64,000 bases of DNA from Acarospora socialis. Its lineage: Eukaryota; Ascomycota; Lecanoromycetes; Acarosporales; Acarosporaceae. Under the pieces are notes generated by a model. The model ran no database searches. It was not told the DNA's origin and saw only the letters and a program-made list of their open reading frames with translations. Shown here in pieces: positions 36,717 to 48,800 of the stretch (position 1 is its first letter; the number at the start of each line of letters is the position of its first letter). Location of the stretch: the NCBI GenBank assembly GCA_025617375.2, contig JAMYGW020000006.1:1803001-1867000 (forward strand). The letters are read 5' to 3'. The position numbers were made by a program, and so were the translations under genes.

Positions 36717-37032
36717 GAAGTACGGTTTCAGGCTCAGGTTGGGTGTTTTCGGAACTTGGTTGCGAATAAATGATTTTCACGAGGCATGGCATGGCGTAAA
36801 GGATCGAAATATAGCGATTGAAATGTGTATGAGAGCCGTGTGGTGCTGGTCTGTGTAAATTTACGTGGTGCAATTCTTTGCAAGTTTGATGCCCTAATCC
36901 CGTGACGTCTTCGCACAAACTCATGACGTGCTTCGCACAAATCCGCAAATGATCTTTCATCTTTTCAGTATTCGAGACACAACAAACATCTGCCTTCCAC
37001 AACAATTCAATCGACCACCAACTGACAACATC

Positions 37033-38236
37033 ATGGCGACCAACAACTCGAACGAAAACAACGAAGTCCCTTTCGGGCCAAGCGCGCCATGGGGACACCC
37101 GGCTTGGCAGCCGCCTGCATGGGCACGCATTGGCGAATCATCGCGTGTTCCGGTGAATACTTACTCCGCACCCGAACCGCCTGTCGAACCCGATACTCGG
37201 TACCATAAACCACTCGACCTTAACGCGGTCGACGAAGCCCTGATTAAGTTCCAAGAAATGTCCGTCAGCAACTCCAACATGTTCCCGGCGTTTCTCGACA
37301 ATTCGCCTAGCTCAACAAACCTCGCTGCCCTGCCACGCCAATCTCCTTCGCCGATTGCGCAACACCAGGTCAACCCGCAGGTCAATGGGGCGGGCATGAA
37401 TGGGATGAATGGGATGAATGTTGGCTTGCCGATGAATGCGGGTCATCAGATGGACCTCAACGTTTTGTTCAACCAAGTCGAGGAGTTGAGTCAGCTTTTG
37501 AAGGAAAATCGCGAGAAGACTCAGGCTATTATTACGAGTACGGAGGAGCTTGCTGTAAGCTGCCCTGCTACTGTCTTGGTGGAGATCTCTGGCAGTTTTG
37601 ATACTTTTGAGATACCTACTGATAGCCAACCTTCAGACTCGCGCTGCCACCACTGGAGCCAACCCCACTCTCGAGCAAGCCAACAGCGAGATTACGGGTA
37701 TGAAATCTTCCCCTCGTGCAGCGTAAACATACAGATGTTGAAAGAGAGTCATGCTAAAAGCGATACTTCTATATACAGCCGCTCGAGTTGCCGATCTCCA
37801 GCGCCAGCTCTCAAATGCTAACAATACGATCGACAAACTCACCCACGAACGGCGCGAAGATGTAAAGCTTTTGAAAGACTACGAAGCGGGAGTCGGGCAC
37901 ATCACGGAACTTGTGCGTAGTTACGCCTTCAGCCGCGAACAGGAGCTCCACCGCGTCGAGAAGCACTACAACGGCCTCCTGCAAGTCGAACGTGACGCTC
38001 ACCTCGCCTCCCGTCTCGACGGCCTCCAGTGGCAGGAGAAGTTCGTCGAGGTCGTCCGTAAGCTGCGCCAGGCTTATCGTCTCCGTTGCGAGGAGGACGA
38101 TTCCCCGACTCGGGTCGTGGCCGGTTTGCAGAACGAGGTGAGGGCGTACCGCAACGCGCTGAACATGGAGCCGGAAAAGTTCGAGGAGGAGTTTGGATGG
38201 GAGGTGCTGAAGGATGTTCCGGGTGGCGCGGAGTAG
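37033..38236 (+). CDS. Coiled-coil protein of unknown function, 346 aa
   Basis: Three exons: 37033-37554, 37637-37697 and 37779-38236, with intact GT-AG junctions and matching phases. Residues 1-140 are Pro/Asn-rich with an MNGMNGMN run. From about 145 to 290 the sequence is mainly heptad-like: NQVEELSQLLKENREK, ADLQRQLSNANNTIDKL, and LVRSYAFSREQELHRVEKHY. The C-terminus (FEEEFGWEVLKDVPGG) looks conserved and globular. The start chosen is the first ATG that gives a typical N-terminus (MATNNSNENN); an in-frame ATG at 36949 would add 28 residues. It looks like a structural or scaffold protein, but I do not recognise the family. Confidence 0.72.
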
Positions 38237-40608
38237 AAGGCAGGGCGTGGACAACGACGATGTCACGGTGATGTGATCCTGTTCTTCAGCGCGGCGTCTG
38301 GGAGATACCCGAATATGTAGGCTCTACGGAATAGGTAGTGCTCATCCATCAATGGGATAACTTATAATCAACATGGTAGTTGAAACAGTGCAAATGCGTG
38401 CAGATCCACCTTCCTTATGATATGGCTTACCATACCGCTACTTAGATGTACCGCGCAACATCGTCTGGCCTGACTTGATCATCGATGCTTGAGAGGTTAA
38501 TGATAATGATCTGTCGGCTACCTACAGATGTCGAAACGCCACGGCCAAGGTGATCTTGGCGCAAACAGAGTTTGTTTCACAAAGCCCGAAGCGGTAAAAG
38601 CAGCGCTACCCTCTCGTCTGAGATCTGAAACCTCACATCTATTCCTCTTTCCTTCAATTCCGGTCGCAGGAAGGTGGCTATGTTCACTCACTCCTTCTCC
38701 AAGAATCATCGAGGAGATTCTTCCTTTAACGGCGCAAGGAGCGCAAACAACTGCTTCATCTTCTCGCATCGATCTGATACTGCAATGAATTCTGATGAAG
38801 GTTTATAAAGGTACTTTTAGCTGTCAGAAGCGAGAAATGCTGCCCACTCAAACAGGCCCCTTAAGCGCCCTTCATTGGGAGGATTGACGGGCACACGGCC
38901 CTGACTGGCTGCTGGCCGGCCACGTCCGTTCGCCGGAGGCCTTTGTGGCGGATTTCCCGCGTGTGCTACCAGGATATTGCAGCCTTTACTGGGAGGAATT
39001 GGACGAGACTTTCCTCTAACTAGTCATCAGTGGACTGTGAGGAAGACCTCCATGAGAGTCTGCTGTGATGGCCCCACCAGAAGAAGGGGCCTATCGATTA
39101 GATGGGGATAGGTATACCTTGTATAGCGGCGGGTGCGATGGTCGATAACTCGACAGACGGATGTCCCTATAACCGCCACCGGCGAGAGTGTACGAATTAG
39201 AGGTCAGATAATCTTAGCAGCAATTTCTAAGGATAGTGGACGGTGTTTCTTCACTGGTCCGCTGAACAGTGGCCCATCTCACCGCTTGTTTTTCGGTGGA
39301 TGACAGGAACTCGCGGGGCACTTGCTGTCGTGACTCAGGTCAAATCAGCTTTGATGTTGAAGAAGAGCAGGGAAGGGCTGTGATCGGAGGCAATAGAGTG
39401 ATTGGTGTAGATACGTGTAGTGCTCAGTAAGGCTTGAGGGTATTGTTTAGTAAGATCGTATCTTCAGTTATGAGGGAGAGTTTGCTTGCCCCTGATTGTG
39501 TATTATTGCTGTAAGGTATCAGACGTGTACTGTACTTTTGGGGCTGTCCTTGACTCCTTTCAGTTTCAAGGCCCATTAACCTCTGCTCTCGCGGATACAT
39601 TTCAACACTGATTGCTGTAAATTACCTTCTGTATGTTTAGAAAGAATTACATATCGGTGGAGATGAGATTGATCCTCAAGGCGGAGACGCGCTAAAGAAA
39701 TAGCCGTGGGTCGTGTCAATCCTCGTTCCCAACCCTCCCACTGCTACGAGTACATCTCGCTTCCCCTACCCAATTCCTACCTACCTTACCTACAGTACGA
39801 AATATCTCGCTCTCACCTTCTACCTTCTTTGTCGTCTTTTCCCCATCTCGCCCTCCTTTTCCTGTCACCCATTGTCCTCTTTGCATACCTACCTACTTAC
39901 CTTACCTTACTTATCCGAACCTATCTTCCGACCGGCCCCTTTGGCAGTCGGGGAATACGCCTCTTTGCTGCATACGATACTTCCTTGTTGAAACCCGCCT
40001 TGTGGTGCTATTGCAGTGCAACACGACACAAGAAACTTACTATCGGTCAAGCGGCCTTGCGCACCTTCCATAACTTCAACAAGATCCCATATTTTCGTCA
40101 ATCGTTCGGTCCAACATTCGCAGTTCTTGTAATTCACTTCCGTCTAATCATTTCGCCTGTCCATTCAATAGTTTGTCCTTCACCTTACCCGGTGATTCTT
40201 GTGAGACGATCCTTCATCACTAATCCTCTATACACCACATCCTGACGTGAACCTGACAGAGCTTCTGATCCTCCTTAAAACAACCCATTCATACTGCTCT
40301 CGGACGACCTTTGGACCGTTGGCACCTCGTTTGGTCTCGGAGGTCTTCTAATCTTTAATATCATCAGACTCCTCAGTGTCTCCATACCTTCACGTCCAAG
40401 CTTCGATCCTCTGTCTTGGTCGTTCATTGCAAGAGGTCTGCCTGGATCATTGGTCGACAGCTCAGAGTCTCTCGACACGTACCCACCACTCCTTCCGTCT
40501 AGCTTTTATTCGTAGCTCGCTGCTGTCAGCAGCCTTGCGCAATCACAGTTAAATCGACACAACTCACGTTCTGCACATATAACATCACCACCATCATATT
40601 CGATCATC
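38237..40608. other. Intergenic and long pyrimidine-rich leader
   Basis: No gene is recognised. From about 39705 to 40600 the plus strand is strongly C/T-rich, with CTACCTACCTTACC-type words near 39778 and 39887-39910 and many possible splice acceptors. This is typical of a long 5' leader of the downstream gene. Confidence 0.45.
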
Positions 40609-42348
40609 ATGAGTATGGACGCTGGCGGTCTTGCTCAAATGACGTACAATCACAATCCTTTCAACAATGGCGGCCTCGGTGTCCCAGGATCTGGCTTTGC
40701 TTCACGCGGAAAAGGTGCTCATATCAAGCGTCTCAGCGTCGCGCCCGCCCACCGAATCTCGACCATTGACGAAACTCAACAAGCGAATCCAACTCCAACA
40801 CCGAGAACGAGTCGCTCACACCTGCTCGCCGGTCTGAGGACTGCTCCCAAGTCGCCGGCAGTCCCTTCCACCGCTCCTCTCTCTCTGCCTCCCCAGTTTT
40901 CTGGGCTTGGGAGTAGCCAGTACGCCCCACAGAACAACACTTACACGACCCGGGGTATGCCTCAAACCGCCACTGGCGTGAGCTTTCCGAACCATGGCCA
41001 GACTCAATACGCGATGAATGGAAACCGGCAGATGTACTCTCTACCCGAGCAGGTACTTGCTCCTCCCGCCATTCAGGTTGGCGGTGATCAGGGCGAGGGA
41101 CACATGGACCCTGGCCTCTACGCCGAGCTGGTGGCCAAAAACCTTTACCTTGCACAAGAGCAGCAGCGTCTCCAGCAACAACTGATCAATGTCACCGCCG
41201 CTGCCCAACAATTCCAGGCGTTGGGTTTGAATAATGGTATGGGATATGGTCAGCACCAACAATACGGTCAAACATCGGTCACGCCGAGTCTCGGCTACTA
41301 CAATCAACAGCTACAGAGTGGCCTCCAGCCAGTCATCCAGGCGGTTCCGAATCAGCCTGGCCTCTACTCGGTTTACAATCCCATGACCGGACAGCACGGT
41401 TTCTTTATCGACAAGAGCGCTCAAGAGCCTCAGTACGCCGTTGCTTCGCCCGTCTCGAACAAAGATCTGAGTCACTCGCCACCTCCGCCAACGCCCACCT
41501 TTCGTGCGCAGGTCTCCCCTCCTCCCGAGTCCGATGCTGTGCCCGTGAACGTCGGCCAGCGCAGTGACTCGCCGCCGAAAGGGACCGCGTCTCCCCCGCA
41601 AGACGTTAATCCCCTTCCACCTCCGTCAGCGAACGCCTTCCGCCGAGGGCACCACAAATCGTTATCGTCTGTTTCTGGCATTGAGATGAGCTTTGGGCAT
41701 GGTAACGACGGCCCGAAGTCTGGGGTGCCCAAGTCTGCGGGCTTCCCTCAGACTCCGCTCACTGGGACCTTCGGCCCCGGTCAGGCTCGTGCCGGCGAGC
41801 ATCCCGTTCGTCAGCCTCGCGGGCCGCCATCTCTCGACGAGCTTGTGGCTAAGCCGACCAGCAAACACGAAGGAAGCAAGAACTTTGTCACTCGCCAGCG
41901 CCGTCGAGCTGTACATAATCTGGTCCGCGCTGGCATGGAAAGACGCGGCGCGTCTCGAGGCAACAACTCCGGCAGCAGCGCGGGCAGTACCGGTAGCGCG
42001 ACTCCTCTCAGCGAGGGCGAAATCACGTTCCCCACATCCTCCGACAACGACTCCGACAGCATCGGCAGCGGCAGTCTGTCTGGAAAGCCGAGTATCGGGA
42101 GCTTGCGGGCCGCCGCCAACGGTGCCATTGGTTCCGAGCGCCGAGAACTGAAGGAGCGTTCGCGCGAGCGAAGCTCAGTCGACAGCCAACTCTCCGCCGT
42201 AAGTGCGAGCAGTGATGAGAGTGCCGTCATCGGCGGGAAGCTCGTCGAAGTCAGGGTTGACGAGATCCAACAACCAACGAACGAAAGACGCAAAACCCCG
42301 ATGCTAGTGCTTACAAGCGCCGAGAAGCGAAAGAGCTCCATCTTTTGA
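40609..42348 (+). CDS. Conserved-type disordered fungal protein, 579 aa
   Basis: A single exon. Composition is Ser/Pro/Gln/Gly-rich, with a short Gln/Leu helix (NLYLAQEQQRLQQQLINVT) near residues 181-199 and aromatic-poor disordered stretches around it. A distinct basic motif lies near 415-450: RQPRGPPSLDELVAKPTSKH, then NFVTRQRRRAVHNLVRAG. This looks like the conserved part of a fungus-specific family whose name I cannot recall with certainty. A role in RNA or growth regulation would be guesswork. The long pyrimidine-rich leader upstream hints at post-transcriptional control. Confidence 0.72.
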   Translation: MSMDAGGLAQMTYNHNPFNNGGLGVPGSGFASRGKGAHIKRLSVAPAHRISTIDETQQANPTPTPRTSRSHLLAGLRTAPKSPAVPSTAPLSLPPQFSGLGSSQYAPQNNTYTTRGMPQTATGVSFPNHGQTQYAMNGNRQMYSLPEQVLAPPAIQVGGDQGEGHMDPGLYAELVAKNLYLAQEQQRLQQQLINVTAAAQQFQALGLNNGMGYGQHQQYGQTSVTPSLGYYNQQLQSGLQPVIQAVPNQPGLYSVYNPMTGQHGFFIDKSAQEPQYAVASPVSNKDLSHSPPPPTPTFRAQVSPPPESDAVPVNVGQRSDSPPKGTASPPQDVNPLPPPSANAFRRGHHKSLSSVSGIEMSFGHGNDGPKSGVPKSAGFPQTPLTGTFGPGQARAGEHPVRQPRGPPSLDELVAKPTSKHEGSKNFVTRQRRRAVHNLVRAGMERRGASRGNNSGSSAGSTGSATPLSEGEITFPTSSDNDSDSIGSGSLSGKPSIGSLRAAANGAIGSERRELKERSRERSSVDSQLSAVSASSDESAVIGGKLVEVRVDEIQQPTNERRKTPMLVLTSAEKRKSSIF

Positions 42349-43224
42349 ACAATTCGACTGCGGGTGGCATTCGTGCGAGCACCGTTCGGCGAGTAAGGGA
42401 ACAGTGTTCCTCGGCTCCTTGAGGTAGATCCTCAGCGGTGCCCCTCAGGTTGTTACGGCAAGCACCGTGTTAGCGCCTTCTGGCGCATTTTGCCCCAGCG
42501 ATTCCTTCTCTTTCCAACTCTTCACGACTCCATTGCACGGATCTACGGATGCTGCTGCTTGGAATTTACGATGTCGACCTGTTAGACGCTTTCAGTCCTT
42601 ACAGCACTTGTTTCTAATACACCTGTTTCCACTCCCACGTGGCAATCAGTCGTTCTGGAATGGCTCCGATCATCTGGTTGGTATCTGTGACTTCTCCCAT
42701 ACCTGTATCTCGATCACGGGGTGCTAGTCTTGCTCTCGAACCTCGTACAGGTTGGCTTCGATGGTATGCACTGGAGATGGATCACAGCTGGGTGGTGGTT
42801 ACGGATGGCTTTACTGGGAAGATGCCTTCTAGGCTTGTAGCTTACAAGAAGTTTGCGAAGGACCTTGCACGGTCAACTGCGCTAAGAATTGAAATGAAGG
42901 CATGGACAATATATGAAGCTACCGATGCAAATTCCATGTCGGCGTGATAGCTTGGCTGTTTGCCATGTGCGCTGAAGTACTCGGTGATCACCAACCAGAA
43001 GGTATTTGTATTCGTGTATGCCATTAAGGTAAGTCTTCCACATGTATACCTTGCCTACGACCAATCCTGCGAGGACAAGGAGGTACTCGCAGAATTCTTA
43101 TCTGTTTTCGAGTCTATGAGTTATCTTCTATCAACACTCTACTGCCAAGATAAGCGATTGCCTTAATTCCACGCGTAAGGCCTGTTCGAATTTTTTCATG
43201 CATCACAAAGCACGTTAAGGTATG
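42349..43224. other. No recognisable gene
   Basis: 3' flank of the preceding gene up to the transposon. Open frames are short and unrelated to known families. Confidence 0.4.
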
Positions 43225-43226
43225 TA

Positions 43227-43290
43227 AGAGTATGCGCCATAAGTCATTGCACACGTGAATTTGGGAAAATTTTGAAAATTTCTAAGTCAA
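43227..43290. repeat. Left terminal inverted repeat of the transposon
   Basis: 64 bases identical to the reverse complement of 44612-44675. It contains A/T-rich ATTTTGAAAATTT words that probably bind transposase. Confidence 0.95.
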
Positions 43291-43343
43291 CTCAAACTAG
43301 CTGCCTAGCTAGCTACACGAATCTACAACACAGGCAGAAACTC

Positions 43344-44536
43344 CTAGTATTTAGTAGCAAATCCACGCCGCTTAATTACCTCTCGTAACTTCTCCGGCGT
43401 CTTCTCAATATTAGGAAGAAACATCGTAGGATCCATCTCATCCCATAGTTCCTGCACCACACGCATGAGTTCTTCCTTAGTCGCTGGAAAGGGCTCCATT
43501 TCGGTAATTCTAGCCTTCATCCACCTCCACACCTTCTCAATTGAATTCAAATCTGGAGATGACGGTGGCCAGCCCTTATCGAATCCTTTGATTCCATATC
43601 TTGCTCTCACAGGCTTCGCAAATCCCTGATGAACCTTGGCGCCATCCTCCATGAAGACAGTGTGTTCAATTCCTTCCTCAAGACCTTGCAGAAACGGCAC
43701 TGCGACATCTTCAAGGACTTGCTTGGCATAAGCTTTCGAATTGATCCCTGAGTAAATCAGTACACTTTACATAGTAAACTTCAGGGAATAATCTCTTACC
43801 CTTGTCCTTAGGATCATTCTTCTGCAAAAAGACAAGTTTAGACTTATATCCCCAGCCAATTGCACCCCATACCATGAAAGTGCAGCGTCCAGAACGATAA
43901 TTGCGCTTTATGCAGGTAGAACAGTACTTTTCAGTGCTAGATCTGGTGATCCAGATGCGACCTCGCTGCCCAGTCTCAAAGGAACACTCATCAGTCCAAA
44001 CCACGCGAGCCCAGTTATTCAGAGTCCAATCTTGATGATCTAGTGCCCATTTCTGCCTAACTGCAGCCTGTTTTTCAGTGATAAATGGGCGAGGACAGGC
44101 AATGCATCGCCGATATCCGATTTGTTTGAGTGCTCGGCGTACCGTAGTGGCTGAGACATCCAGCGCAATGGATTTAGCTAGCTGCTTATAGGTCTTTCGT
44201 CTGTCATACCAGCTGGCGCGACAGATGCGGGCTAGATAGCGGGCAGTGCGATCACTAATCTTTCTTGGCCGACCAGTTCGCTTGGTTTGATCGCGTCTGG
44301 TACGCTTTTATATGTTAATACAGTATAAAATAGTTCTAAAAAAGATATACCTTGGCGTTACATATGTGGCGCACAGTTGAATGAGGGATTCCGATGTCAT
44401 AAATCTGCCGAAATTCGTCCGAAATCCGCCGAAACGAGTAGCCTTTTCGCTTGAGATGTCGAATACGGGAGCGTGTAGGGGTTGTCCATTCGCCTCTGGC
44501 CCCCTTACGGGGGGGCGACGACCCTATAGGATCCAT
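43344..44536 (-). CDS. Tc1/mariner-type transposase, 364 aa
   Basis: Three exons on the minus strand: 44536-44351, 44304-43800 and 43747-43344, with introns of 46 and 52 bp. The N-terminus has a helix-turn-helix pair (TRSRIRHLKRKGYSFRRI ... IPHSTVRHIC), then a basic GRPRKISDRT linker and a second helix-turn-helix (DVSATTVRRALKQIGY). The catalytic domain shows VVWTDECSFE (first Asp), TVFMEDGAKVH (second Asp) and SPDLNSIEKVW (Glu), with 35 residues between the last two. This is a DDE enzyme of the IS630-Tc1-mariner superfamily that cuts and pastes at TA. All expected acidic residues are present, so activity is possible. Confidence 0.93.
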
Positions 44537-44611
44537 GATTTAGGTGTGGTTTAGGTGCATGGCTATGGATGGTTTTAGGGGTGTGGGTTAGGCAAATCAT
44601 TATGTGGTGAA

Positions 44612-44675
44612 TTGACTTAGAAATTTTCAAAATTTTCCCAAATTCACGTGTGCAATGACTTATGGCGCATACTCT
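44612..44675. repeat. Right terminal inverted repeat of the transposon
   Basis: Exact inverted copy of the left terminal repeat, ending ATACTCT next to the TA duplication. Confidence 0.95.
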
Positions 44676-45113
44676 TAGGTCTTGGCGCTAAACCTGGAAC
44701 TCGGGCCTTCTCAAGCGAGAACTCTGTACCTTAAATTCTGGATGGGAGGACGTCACGGTAGTGGGGGGGTCTTGGTCCACTCAGGAATCAAATTCTAACC
44801 TCTCCACTTTCCCTATCCGTCTTTCTTAACTGTACACGTACATTCGTGATTTGCCTCCGAATGTTATTTCTTCTTCTGTATATATGGGCTCTTGAACCAA
44901 CTCCTTTACCGTCGTTGTTCGATGTACATATGACCATATAATCCTCTTCTCTCCTTCTTGTTGTCCTTTGTTCCTCGAGTATATACCGTTTCCGGAACAC
45001 CGGTATGCCGTGGTCCTGAAATGCTGTTCTGCCGACTTCATCAATGATTCTCTCATGAAGCACTCTACAGTCTGTACATGTGACGGTTGTCGGCGACAGG
45101 TCTCGCGCGAGCA

Positions 45114-47906
45114 ATGAATCCTCAAACCCAACGGCAACCACATGGACGATATCCCAACCATGATGACAGCTCCCAGGAACAAAGCGCAGAGTCCAGCGCC
45201 AGCCCTAGCCGGCCCGGCAGTCCTGAGCGGAAGGAACCGAGGCGGAAAGAGAGGCCTCGGGTGAGGTTCACAGCTGGAGGAGAATCATTGAATCACCTGA
45301 ACCAGAGATCTACCTTCAATGTCCGCGGTGCCGAGCAGCCAGATTCGGAGACACCGCAGCCAAAGCCTACTTCAAAGCCCCGACGTGGCCCCCCGTTCTC
45401 ATGGAGCTTTGACGATGAAGGTGGATTTCAATCACCGCAGCCTGTCAATTACGATGGTCCAGCTGATATGACTGAGTCTCCCCCATTGGCTCCGGTGGAT
45501 GAGAGACGGCCTTCGATCTTGAATCACCGGTCAAATAGTTCTGGTGACTTCCAGTCCGCTGAGGAGTTTAAGGATACGGATGCAAACAACAGAGCCGGGG
45601 GCACGTCTTTCTCTCAGATGTCGGCGCAGGAAAGGGCACAGAGACTGGCAAGATCGGTGGGAACTCATTCGACGCCTAGCTCAAGAACAAACTCTCCAGC
45701 AAGATTTCATGGAGGGTCTTCGTCATCTCCATCCGGATCTCGTGGTTACGCCTTACAACCCAATGATATACCATTGATCAACTTGAAGGGAAGGGATGAA
45801 CGCAGCGCTGATGAGGACACGGAGGATGATGATGAGAGACCGTCGCGGCGCCGTCGTAACCGGTCTAGCACATCCGAGGCGCATCGGCTTGTGAGGCAAC
45901 ATACAAAAAGAGGCTCGGGTAACTCGTTTCGGACTCACGTACCGTCGCCGGGTCAAAGGTCAGGCCAAGTGACGCCAGATGGAGATCGGGATCCGGATAC
46001 GTATGTACCACCGCCGCGGCACTATCGTGGAGGGATCCTATCATCCCTTCTGAAACTCTACGACGAACAGGGCCTCGGTGCCGCGTTGAGTGATAATCCT
46101 AGCGGTTCAGTGAACCAGCGCCGGCGTCACCGCCGTGGTAGCAGTGTTGATACCGTCACTAACACCTCTACACCCCGAGCGACACCGCATAGCTCCCCTC
46201 CTTCGTCAGGCGCGAATACGCCTAAGTCAAAGCATCCAAAATGGTACAAATCGCCGAATCATTCGACCAGCTCCTTGTCAGGACTGGTCAGCTCCGCAAC
46301 CATGCTGGCCCAACCTGGCGGGGCAAATGCAGCACCGAAGGTACATCAACACCATCCGTCGGCGCCCCGGCCAAAGTCTACCAATCCTATCGGGGCGGCT
46401 ATCAATCGCATGAGCAGACCGAGACTGGAGGACGAGATTCGAATCACGGTTCATATCGCTGAGACGCTGAGCCGGCAAAAATTTCTTGTGAAACTGTGTC
46501 GTGCGTTGATGAAATACGGGGCGCCTACACATCGACTGGAAGGTGAACTATGGCTCCGCAATTCTAGGTTGTGGATGACTGTTGGCTGATGATGAACAGA
46601 GTATATGCGAATGACGGCGCGTGTTCTCGAGATCGACGGTCAATTCTTATATCTGCCCGGGTGTATGATCATCTCACTCGATGATGCGTCCACTCATACC
46701 ACTGAAGTCAGACTTGTGCGGAGTACACAAGGCGTCGATCTTGGCAAGCTCAGAGATACACATGAAATCTACAAAGAGGTAGTACACGACGTCGTCGGGG
46801 TCGAAGAAGCGACGCAGCGACTCGATCAAATTATAGAGAGGAAACAAAAGCACTCTCCCTGGCTCCTGGTCCTTGTCTACGGTCTTGCGAGTGCATCCGT
46901 CGGTCCTTTTGCGTTCGGCGCACGTATTATTGATTTACCCGTTGCTTTCTTTCTCGGTTGTTTGCTTGGTATACTGCAGCTCATCGTGGCGCCGAAGTCT
47001 GATCTGTATTCGAACGTCTTCGAGATTTCTGCAGCTGTGCTTACAAGCTTCATTGCTCGCGCGATGGGCTCCATTAAGGGTGGTAGCGTGTTCTGCTTCT
47101 CGGCGTTGGCGCAGTCTTCCATTGCTCTCATTCTTCCTGGTTATACAGTTTGTAGGTCGTCTCTCTGCCGATTTTTCCATCTTCGGTCTGCGGGTAGCTA
47201 ACATCATCCAGTGTGCGGCTCCCTGGAACTCCAATCCCGCTCTATCGTCGCTGGGTCTGTACGAATGGTTTATGCTATTATCTACTCACTCTTCCTCGGC
47301 TTCGGCATCACAATAGGCACCGCGATTTATGGCCTCATGGACAGACACGCAACATCCGCAACGACCTGCTCAACTTCTCTACCACCGTATTATGCATTCA
47401 TATTCGTTCCCTGCTTCACCATGTGTCTAATAGTCATCAACCAAGCGAAATGGAGACAAGCTCCTGTCATGGTCGTCATCGCCTTTGCCGGTTATGTCGT
47501 CAACTACTTCTCCGCCCAACGATTCACTTCCAATACCCAGATAGCCAACACTCTTGGTGCCTTCGCCGTGGGCGTTCTTGGCAATCTGTACTCTCGCCTC
47601 CAGCACGGAGTTGCGGCCGCCGCTCTCCTTCCCGCCATCTTCGTCCAAGTCCCTTCTGGCTTGGCGGCCAGCGGCTCCCTAGTCAGTGGTGTCACTTCTG
47701 CCAATCAAATTACAGGCAACGCCACCGGAACAACAACGGTCAGCAACGGGACCCAAGCAGGAACGGACACCTACATCAACAGCATGGTCTTCAACGTGGG
47801 GTATTCGATGATTCAGGTTGCGATTGGGATCACGGTTGGCTTGTTTTTGAGCGCTTTGGTTATTTATCCTCTTGGTAAGAGGAGGAGTGGTTTGTTTAGC
47901 TTTTGA
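45114..47906 (+). CDS. Pheromone-regulated membrane protein 10-like (ThrE/DUF1212) transporter, 891 aa
   Basis: Three exons: 45114-46542, 46600-47151 and 47212-47906. Residues 1-430 are a long Ser/Arg/Pro-rich cytosolic region. The ThrE-like part begins near 440 (TVHIAETLSRQKFLVKLCRALMKYGAPTHRLEEYM) with the family sequence FLYLPGCMIISLDD. About ten membrane segments follow, such as LLVLVYGLASASVGPFAFGA, AVFFLGCLLGIL-type helices and GVLGNLYSRL with a terminal TGT-rich luminal loop. Yeast Prm10 is pheromone-induced; bacterial ThrE exports threonine and serine. Substrate and location (vacuole or plasma membrane) are not evident. The splice joins restore HRLEEYMRM and GYTVLCGSLEL. Confidence 0.9.
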
Positions 47907-48800
47907 CTGGGTTGCAATGCGAGCATTTTGGATAAGGGCTCTTGGTCGCTCCGCTTTAGGAGAAATGGCTTTTTCTGCATCTGGGCATACAGGACGGGGC
48001 CCTAGCGAAAGCACAGATGCTGGAAGGGCGATATGAGCGTGGCATAAGGCAGGATGGCAGAACTGCCTGGCATATCTTTCAGGCCCCGCAAAACGTTGTT
48101 ATGCGAGAGCACTCCGGCACACAGTACGGAGACATATTATCACAACGCCTAATTCGGATCTGGTACGATGAATGAATGCTTCCCATCAAATGTGGTTCCG
48201 ATGCATATGTTATGAGGACTAGCTCAACTTTCAGCCGTAAGAATAAGGAAGTAACGAAAGAACTGAACAGATTACACGATCCCGAAGCTATCAGAGTTCG
48301 ACGGGGCGGTATGTATGACCGTGATTGCGAAGGTACTTATGAGATAACCCTTAAGGTCGTACTGTTATTGGCGTGTTGTGCCAGGGCTATAGGTTCCCCT
48401 GTCCTATATCCAGGACGATGAAGTGGGAAAACGAACTGCATGAACATATACTTGCGGGATCAGTTTGATATATGTTGACCTAGACAGAGGCAGCGCGGTT
48501 GTTGAGGCTAGACACTGCTGCTGTCGCGATTGCAGTCAGGGAAGGCGTGGGCCTGGAACTTTGCTGAGCGCATCTCCGTGCAGTGACTAGCTTACGAGCT
48601 GACGGGCCGATCAACAGTTTGTTCGAAAGCTCGAGTGGTAGACATTTGAACAATGGCGACGAACCGGTCAAAGTACAAGCGCGTAACCCGAGTTGCACAG
48701 TTCATACAGAACAGAGCCCTTCTTGCCGACTAGATTGCAAAACCCTTTCTTGGGCCTAACCGAACCAAGCGTATATACACTGGCAAACTTGAGAACAATA
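47907..48800. other. Convergent intergenic region
   Basis: Lies between the 3' ends of the transporter and NDUFB7 genes. Nothing recognised. Confidence 0.4.

Larger units (their letters stand above)
43227..44675 (-). mobile_element. Tc1/mariner-superfamily DNA transposon, 1449 bp, apparently whole
   Basis: Perfect 64-bp terminal inverted repeats (43227-43290 and 44612-44675) begin AGAGTATGCGCC and are flanked by TA duplications at 43225-43226 and 44676-44677. One transposase gene lies inside on the minus strand with no frame damage. The identical ends and open frame argue for recent insertion. It sits between genes and interrupts none. Confidence 0.95.

Noticed and set aside
33211-38236. Secondary-metabolite gene cluster around the LaeA-like methyltransferase
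   Set aside because: Neighbours are a kinetochore subunit, a coiled-coil protein and a BTB-like protein. No backbone synthase, oxidase set or transporter is adjacent.
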